Origin: Amoebophrya sp. AT5.2
Lineage: Eukaryota; Sar; Dinophyceae; Syndiniales; Amoebophryaceae
Assembly: GCA_005223375.1 (NCBI GenBank)
Contig: RXOD01006224.1
Coordinates: 1 to 10,908, forward strand
Reading direction: 5' to 3'
DNA length: 10,908 nucleotides
Below, one piece after another: positions 6,101 to 10,908 of this stretch. Position 1 is the first letter of the stretch, and the number at the start of each line of letters is the position of its first letter. The notes beneath the pieces were generated by a model. That model had not been told where the DNA came from, did not search any database, and saw only the letters and a program-made list of their open reading frames with translations. Made by a program: the position numbers and the translations under genes.

Positions 6101-9100
6101 TGCGGGACTATTGTCCGCGAGAAAGACATCGAGAACCTCCAGCGCCGACGCGAAGTGCAGAGCCGCGTCTACGCTCGGGGCAAAAAGGCCGACGACTTTA
6201 CGCCGGGACAGTTTGTGCATGTTCGGCGAAAAGGAATTGGGAAGTTTAGAAAGTGGATAGCAGGGCAGGTGAGTTCCACCAACACAGACGATCAGACGGT
6301 TTCTGTGACGATCGGGTCCAGCACCAAGCCGTATGGTGTAAAGGATGTGGCGAGCCTGAACCCTCTTCAATCGCGGGAGGACTACGAGTACGAATTTTAT
6401 CCGGATCACCACCTCCTTGAACTTGTTCAAGATCGAGGAGGGGTGGTAGTTATCGACGACGAGCCGACCGCAGAAAATACCGCATCTTCTTCAGCAGTCG
6501 CACCACCACCAGCAGTTGGTGATTTGCACACCAGGAGGAGGGACATCTTTACTTCCGTCCGCGACGGAGTTTCCACCAGGAGGTGGAAGTCAGTCGGAGG
6601 AATCGACGAGTCGCAGGTGTGTGAGCAGTGCGGTAGAAAGTTCACAAGCCTCCGCCGTTTTCTGCAGCACAGTTCACGCTGCAAGGGGGGTATCGCCTGT
6701 AAATACCAGAGAGGAACACGGCAGGAAGTAAGCTTCAGCACGGCAATTCCAGATTTGCTGTTGGGGCCGCGTGCAGCTGCCGCTGCGCGTCCATCAGTGC
6801 CGAGAGGTTCGCGGAGCTGTATCTCGAATTCTGTCGTTCCACCAGGAGCAGTATTGGAAAACCAGCCACAGCTGCAGCAGGAATGGTTTGATCACGACGA
6901 ATATCTGCTACCTCCTCTGCCAAGCAACAACGATAGAAATGTTTCTTTCGGTCCCAGACTCAGCGAGCTGGATCTGGAGCGCAGTGCCGATGACGACGTT
7001 TGCCCGATCGATGAGCCTGCACCTGAAGAAGCAGCCAGAGTCACAACTGCCACGAGTTCAGCAGTTCCTGCGACGCCGGCGATGTCGGAACGAGCAATGC
7101 GCCATCAGCGACGCCAGGCCCGGTTGGCAGGGCTGGATCAACATCGCATGAAAACTGCCGTCCGCAAACGGCCAAACTTCACCGAGGTCGAAGAATCTGA
7201 GGACGACTCCGAAGATGACTCCGTGGTGGTGGAGGAAATTCGCACGAAGCGTATCAAGACCACGCCTGCGCGCACTCTGATTACACATACCACCTCATCA
7301 CTGCCGGACGACTGGAAAACTAATTCGACGCAGGAATTCGAGATCCCCGAGTCGGAGTGTTTGTTTTCCGGAGGTTTCCTGCATCCGAAGGCGCTGAAGG
7401 TGCTGAACCAGAGTAAAACCGGCGTCGAACTGGTCGTGGAGAAGGGCAGAACATTTTTCACGTCACCGTTTGACGTACCAGACAGCAGCGTCTTGCGGGG
7501 AATTGATTTCTCCGTTCTGCCACAAGTCGAAGCTTTGATCCGCGCGGAGAAATCACAGAAGCCGCGCTACGACTACCAGTTGCTTAAGGGCGAAAGCGCG
7601 ATTGTCTTTTTGGGCAGCCAACTTCTCAACGGGAAGCGGATCAGCGAGCTGCTGAACCAAAAGGATAACAGAAAGGATTTGCAATACGTCGTCGTCGAGG
7701 CCAGCGCGTGCCGCGACAAGCAAAACGGACACTCAGCAAAAGGACGGGTTGCACGCGTTAGGTGGGGAGGAGGCACGAAGCCAACTTTCCAGACCGAGGA
7801 GCAGGCGCAGCAGGAGATTCCCGGTTCTTTCGTGATGCAGCTGCTTTACGAGGTTTGTGAAAGTGCACACGAAGCCATGGAGCAGTACACTCGTGATGTA
7901 AAGTCGAGTAGTATTGTTTTTGATGCAGAGGATGCGCGACGGTTGGGCTTTCTCCAATACGCGTATCCAGCAATGGCGGCGGAGCTGCGAGTGGTTCACA
8001 AACATCAGATATTTGGACGCGGCCACAATCTTGCCGCACTCCGAAAACAGCGCAAGAATGTAGTTACTAGCAGGTTTCTGTTAGTAATTAAAATCGATCG
8101 CGTTACCGGCGTCATCTTGAAGGTGAAGGGGCGTTGGGTTACACAAGGTTTTCGCGATTTGAGGTACAAGAAGACAACCGGTGCTCCGCCGTGCAGGAGC
8201 CATACGGTCAGCGATTCCTCGATCCTCATCATCCTGCAGTACCTGCAGGCGACAAGTTCGGCTTGTATGATTGCCGATATTTCGGAGGCTTTCCTCCGGG
8301 GCCGCAGGATGGTGGACCTCTACGATAAACAGGAGCATGTAGAGGTGTACTGCGAGATTCCGGCCGTGATCAGGGAGTTGGTGGTGGAAGGACTTCCGGC
8401 ATTCGGGGAATGCCGGGAGCTGGACAAAGCATTATACGGGCAGCCGGACGCGCCGTATGCATGGGAAACGACTCTCAACGACGTCAGTACCGCCATAGGA
8501 CTGGTGCAATCACAAGTGGACCCGGCCGTCTGGATTTACTTTCCAAACGATTTCGAACGGCGCCTACAACAACGGGGAGAGGAAACCGTGAAAAAGTACT
8601 TCCTGGACAAGTTGGCAGACCTCGCGAAGTTCGACAAGGAAGATCATCGCTCGAAGGTGCAGTGTCTGGAGGAGGGTGCAGAACGCGAGTCGTTTTGTTT
8701 GCGGGAGTGGTCCGAGAATACCTCTCTTGTGAACCCGAACAGCGCGCGTTTTGTGGATCAACTTCTTCCGCATTATCAGCGAGAACAGGTTCCGGACGGG
8801 TGTTTCGGGGTGCATGTTGATGATATCATGCACGGAGGTGGTCTATTTTTCCATCTCCGCCTGAGCGTGTTGTTTGGGACTTTCGAGTTGGGATCGTATT
8901 CGATCCTAGAGGAAGGAACGCGAGATGTTTACGTGGGACGTGAGCTTTCCGTTGTCCCATTCGTCTTCGACCAGGTGCAGGTGAAGAAGCATTTAGCAGA
9001 AAACAAGTCGCTGTTCGAGCAATCTCGGATTGAGCTGCCTCCGCATGCGCTGGTCGAGCCAACAGCAGCAGAACTTCGCGTTGTTTCGGAGCGGGTGGGC

Positions 9101-10908
9101 TTTGGTCCAGGAGTTCCCGTTGTCGAGTATCCGGAGACCGAGAAAAGACCCTACTGCCCCTTGCAGCTGGTCGACGCACACCGGACGTTGCAGCCAGTAG
9201 TTTACTACGTAGGACAAGAGGTGTACGCGTCGAAGATAAAGCCACTGCTGGAGCCGGAGGCAACTCAGTACTACCGAGACAAGCAAAGGGCGGCGGGGGA
9301 CCGGTGGAAGCTCCGGAATGTCAAATCCCCATTCAAAGGCCGTTTGGGGGAACTAATTTGGCTAAAATGCAATGCCATAGTTGCAGTTTCGGTATCAGAA
9401 CTTGCTTCAGTTGCGCACGCGGCGGAGAGCTGTGCGTCGTTTGCAGAAGTCGACGGCTTCATCGAGGACCTGAGCGGCTGCATTGGATTAGCCTCTAGAC
9501 AGCAGGCCAACGTGCAGCGCATCTACTTCCTCGGGCAGCTGCTGCAACATTTTGTTTTTGGCGCGGGAGATGCTGGGATGAGCAGGATTGGGGGAACGCC
9601 GTTTCTCGGTGGTCGAGATATCCCTCGGATCAACACCATCAGCCGCTTCCAGCCGAAGCCACAGCGGAAATTCAGCTCGAGCACTGCTATTGAAGTGCTT
9701 GCACAAAAAGTACTTGCGTCCGAGACCATTTTCCTCGTGCAGCTCCTCCTGGATCTGTCGCTGTGCGTGGTGGGTCGAATCATCGCGCAGATTACCGATA
9801 GTAAAAATAGCTTGCAAGAGCCGAAGGAGAAGAACATCCGGCCGGACTACCAGGCGCTGGCGGGACTCCAGAGGTCCAAGCTGTTAAAAATCTTCCACGG
9901 CCCCGGTCGGGCCATGTGGCCCGATGGGCTTACCAAAGCCTTTCGGGAAGGCCAGATGTTCTTGTTGCATCTCGCGTGTAGCATGGGACTAATTGACGCG
10001 ACAATGATGATCATCATCCAGCAGCACATTGCCGACGTCATCAGCACCGAGGAGCAGAAGCGCGAGATGAGGATCATCGACATGGTAAAGAAAATGGAAG
10101 ACGAAGCAGAAGACGAGGAAAGACCGGTGGAGGTGGAGCCATCAGCAGAGATTCCAATTGTCTTTGTTGAGGGTGCGGTCGAGGAGGAGACCGGGCAGGA
10201 GGTCAAAACTGCCGAGGCAGAAGTCCTGTTCACGCCGGTGGAAGACGTTTTTGCCTCGTTTCAGCATCCGCCTCCTGGGAGAACAGACTACTGGGAGGAA
10301 ACGCGTACTCATCTCATCATGCATCACCGGAAGCCGCGGCTGTGCCTTTTCGCTCCTTGCAACGTGCTGGGGGTATCGGGTACTGACTGCCACAAGAACC
10401 TGTCGGACCGTCGTGCCACCGAGTGTCCGTACCTGAATTCGGCCGGGCAGACACTAAATGTGAAGAGAAACGACTTCTGGAACAACACAAAGAACAAGAA
10501 GGCGGAGCACGAGCCTCTGTATCCGGACCGCCGGAAGTGGATCGGGAAGACCACCTTCTACAAGATGAGGAACAGTTTCGGAGTTCCCCTACAACAGCAT
10601 CTTTTTCGTGCAGCAGCTGACGTTCAACAAGCAGCGGTTCCTGATACGAGCACCGCTTCCGGCTGTCGCGCAACAGAAAAAACGAGTTGTACTAAAATTC
10701 CCCCGGAGCACCCTGGGAACCATTGCGACGAAGCCAAAACCGGTGGAGTTCCATCGGCAGCAGTGGTCGCAGCTGCCCCGGTCAGTGCAGCGGAGGCTGC
10801 AACCTTTGGCCCTGGTTCTGTGTCCCTCGATACTGTGGGCACTACGCGGGTGGACAATTCTGGTGGGTTGGGAGCAGCTTCCCGGCAGCGTCCTGCGGCA
10901 GCAAAGGC
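3146..10908 (+). CDS. pol: Pol polyprotein (protease, integrase, RT, RNase H, extension), 3' end beyond the window
   Basis: The frame is open with no stop for 2,587 codons and still open at the window end. The left coordinate is the first codon after the Gag stop, chosen because Pol is most simply made by readthrough. The first in-frame ATG is at 3374, so separate initiation from an internal or spliced start is the alternative. Domains by Pol residue number: disordered regulatory segment 1-440; protease about 448-555, catalytic D454; integrase finger 694-725 and core D754, D813, E849; integrase C-terminal module about 1015-1075; C2HC finger 1159-1179; RT about 1615-1950, with D1711 and HVDD ending at D1892-D1893; RNase H D2142, E2193, D2218, D2260; C-terminal module about 2381-2473. 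The polyprotein would copy the element's RNA into DNA and insert it into the host genome. Domain boundaries are approximate; the catalytic residues are firm. Confidence 0.93.
3164..3235 (+). promoter_or_regulatory. Candidate readthrough-stimulating stem downstream of the TGA
   Basis: GACTTTGACG (3164-3173) can pair with CGTCAAGGTC (3226-3235): nine Watson-Crick pairs plus one G-U, closing a 52-nt loop, and starting 18 nt after the stop. A shorter alternative hairpin, CTTTG (3166-3170) with CAAAG (3177-3181), uses part of the same 5' strand, so the two are mutually exclusive. Readthrough stops in viruses often have a stem or pseudoknot soon downstream. Here the spacing is somewhat long. Function is inferred only. 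Confidence 0.35.
3926..3935. repeat. Perfect 10-bp palindrome CCACCGGTGG in pol
   Basis: CCACCGGTGG is self-complementary over its full length and contains the TTCCACC/GGTGGAA-type half-site that recurs through pol. It lies in the disordered amino-terminal segment. It may be only a consequence of Pro-Val codons. Confidence 0.3.
4490..4810 (+). other. Retropepsin-like aspartic protease domain of Pol
   Basis: The active-site strand reads LDACSSH, with the catalytic Asp at 4505-4507. It sits where copia proteases have LDSGAS or LDTGAS. About 83 residues later, ILGDPFLRTYG (4754-4786) matches the hydrophobic-hydrophobic-Gly strand that closes the retropepsin fold, usually written ILG or LLG followed by a helix. 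The enzyme would act as a homodimer to cut the Gag and Gag-Pol precursors. Odd point: Ser-Gly after the catalytic Asp is replaced by Ala-Cys. Position between Gag and integrase supports the call. Confidence 0.75.
5205..6365 (+). other. Integrase: HHCC finger, DDE core and C-terminal module
   Basis: The zinc finger is H-x4-H (5225-5242, reading HRQLGH) followed by C-x2-C (5309-5320). The catalytic core has Asp at 5405 (WVMDI), Asp at 5582 (WDIGSEF) and Glu at 5690. Spacings are D-x58-D-x35-E; D-35-E is the hallmark of retroviral and LTR-element integrases. The usual NG-x-AER segment is diverged to AGNGYDKRR, but the Glu is kept. From about 6188, TPGQFVHVRRK and KWIAGQV resemble the SH3-like module that binds DNA at the integrase carboxyl end. 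The enzyme trims and joins the cDNA ends to host DNA. The stretch between the core and this module (about 5750-6180) is longer and more diverged than I would expect. Confidence 0.9.
6553..6589 (+). repeat. Two adjacent short inverted repeats inside pol
   Basis: The first is TCCGTC (6554-6559), loop CGC, GACGGA (6563-6568), extended by one T-G pair. The second is TTCCACC (6571-6577), loop AGGA, GGTGGAA (6582-6588), also extended by one T-G pair. Both are perfect and abut each other just before the C2HC finger. They could form tandem RNA hairpins in the genomic transcript. Chance or codon use cannot be ruled out. Confidence 0.4.
6620..6682 (+). other. C2H2-like (C2HC) zinc finger inside Pol
   Basis: Ligands are Cys at 6620, Cys at 6629, His at 6668 and Cys at 6680. 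Spacing is C-x2-C-x12-H-x3-C, with aromatic core residues at 6641 and 6659 exactly where classical TFIIIA-type fingers have Phe and Leu. The last ligand is Cys rather than His, a known C2HC variant. Tandem short inverted repeats (6553-6589) lie just upstream. The role is unknown. Domestication from, or exchange with, a host zinc-finger gene is possible. Confidence 0.75.
7985..8995 (+). other. Reverse transcriptase domain (Ty1/copia family)
   Basis: Conserved blocks are seen in order: SRFLLVIK (8075), GRWVTQGFRD (8129), the palm motif ADISEAFLRG with catalytic Asp at 8276, KALYGQPDAPYAW (8426-8464, matching the copia KALYGLKQAPRAW block), and GVHVDDIM with the catalytic Asp pair at 8819 and 8822. 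The block after it, FELGSYS...VYVGRELS (8881-8950), matches the copia FEMKDLG...YLGIEI region. The enzyme copies the packaged RNA into cDNA. Tyr of the usual YVDD is His. The catalytic block lies about 119 residues after the Trp of the KALYG block, against roughly 40 in Drosophila copia, so an insertion of about 80 residues sits at 8543-8794. Confidence 0.96.
9000..9990 (+). other. Tether and RNase H domain
   Basis: GRLGELIWL (about 9338-9364) matches the copia segment that opens the region after RT, usually G-x-L-x-W-x-x-x-x-TRPD, although the TRPD part is lost. RNase H acidic residues are Asp at 9569 (GDAGMSRIGG), Glu at 9722 (LASET), Asp at 9797 (ITDSKNSL) and Asp at 9923 (WPDGLTK). These are the four catalytic positions in the right order, and the last motif is close to the near-universal copia ADGLTK. 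The enzyme removes the RNA strand from the RNA-DNA hybrid during cDNA synthesis. Confidence 0.9.
9991..10908 (+). other. Carboxyl extension of Pol after RNase H, truncated by the window
   Basis: Most copia polyproteins end soon after the DGLTK motif. Here the frame runs at least 300 codons further. Positions 10070-10230 encode an acidic, Glu-rich linker. A globular-looking block at about 10286-10564 starts DYWEE, continues with PRLCLFAP, has several Cys and Trp residues, and ends KWIGKTTFYK. The remainder (10565-10908) is Ala/Ser/Gly/Pro-rich and low in complexity. From memory, dinoflagellate copia polyproteins carry a similar DYW...LF-P...W-G-T-F block after RNase H; I could not check this. 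The function is unknown. Confidence 0.6.

Larger units (their letters stand above)
6366..7980 (+). other. Long Pol spacer between integrase and RT, with a C2HC finger
   Basis: About 540 residues with no recognised enzyme. A finger at 6620-6682 reads C-x2-C-x3-F-x5-F-x2-H-x3-C. A disordered Pro/Glu stretch follows, then a basic run (7085-7175, many Arg, Gln and His) and an acidic run (7184-7236, Glu/Asp/Ser) ending in KRIK. From about 7290 the composition becomes more globular and leads into the conserved upstream part of RT (SRFLLVIK at 8075-8098). Copia elements do have a variable spacer here, though this one is large. The finger might bind DNA or RNA and influence target choice; that is inference. 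Confidence 0.55.
1..10908 (+). mobile_element. Ty1/copia-type LTR retrotransposon, internal region, both ends outside the window
   Basis: Seen: one + strand reading frame carries, in order, a Gag-like protein, a retropepsin-like segment, an HHCC plus DDE integrase, a reverse transcriptase with an HVDD box, and an RNase H ending in a WPDGLTK motif. Known: integrase placed before reverse transcriptase is the diagnostic order of Ty1/copia, whereas Ty3/gypsy has the reverse. No terminal repeat pair, polypurine tract or target-site duplication can be shown, because the 3' end lies beyond the window and the 5' LTR boundary is not identifiable. No convincing tRNA primer-binding site was found in 1-715. 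The continuous frame and complete set of catalytic residues argue for a recently active copy. The coding capacity, more than 3,390 residues before the window ends, is about twice what is usual for the class. Confidence 0.93.

Noticed and set aside
6264..6274. Perfect splice-donor-like CAG-GTGAGT
   Set aside because: The coding frame reads through it into the conserved integrase end and onward with no stop, so no intron is needed.
5729..6430. Opposite-strand open frame of 233 codons over the integrase region
   Set aside because: The + strand frame here carries the integrase module; the antisense product shows no motif and no supporting start context.

Overview
The window is almost entirely one long terminal repeat (LTR)-type retroelement of the Ty1/copia (Pseudoviridae-like) class, on the + strand. 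It is cut by both window edges. The sequence is eukaryotic: it carries Gag, aspartic protease, integrase, reverse transcriptase (RT) and RNase H in Ty1/copia order, a strong Kozak context at the Gag start, and no bacterial-style gene spacing. The host cannot be read off with certainty. A microalgal or protist nuclear genome, with a dinoflagellate as first guess, is favoured because the module after RNase H resembles, from memory, one found in dinoflagellate copia polyproteins. That host call is an inference of low to moderate confidence.

Layout. Positions 1-715 are a leader, possibly including part of an LTR, with two short upstream reading frames in good Kozak context and a bulged hairpin at 539-569. 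Positions 716-3145 encode an 809-residue Gag: a long amino-terminal coiled coil, a capsid-like helical region, a CCCH zinc finger in place of the usual CCHC knuckle, and a lysine-rich tail. A single TGA at 3143-3145 ends Gag. The same frame then stays open with no stop, in codons I checked by hand, from 3146 to the window end. This gives at least 2,587 further codons. Pol therefore lies in the same frame as Gag behind one stop, which suggests translational readthrough. A candidate 10-bp stem begins 18 nt after the stop.

Pol order: a disordered regulatory-looking segment (3146 to about 4470) with five SUMO-acceptor consensus motifs, a PPAY late-domain motif and a bipartite nuclear localisation signal; protease (about 4490-4810); integrase with HHCC finger, D-58-D-35-E core and C-terminal module (about 5205-6365); a 540-residue spacer holding a C2HC finger (about 6366-7980); RT with an insertion of about 80 residues (about 7985-8995); tether and RNase H (about 9000-9990); and a carboxyl extension (about 9990-10908) running off the window. 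All expected catalytic acidic residues are present, so the copy looks young or constrained.

No tRNA, rRNA, CRISPR, bacterial gene or opposite-strand gene is supported. The long opposite-strand open frames over Gag and Pol look like shadows of the coding frame.
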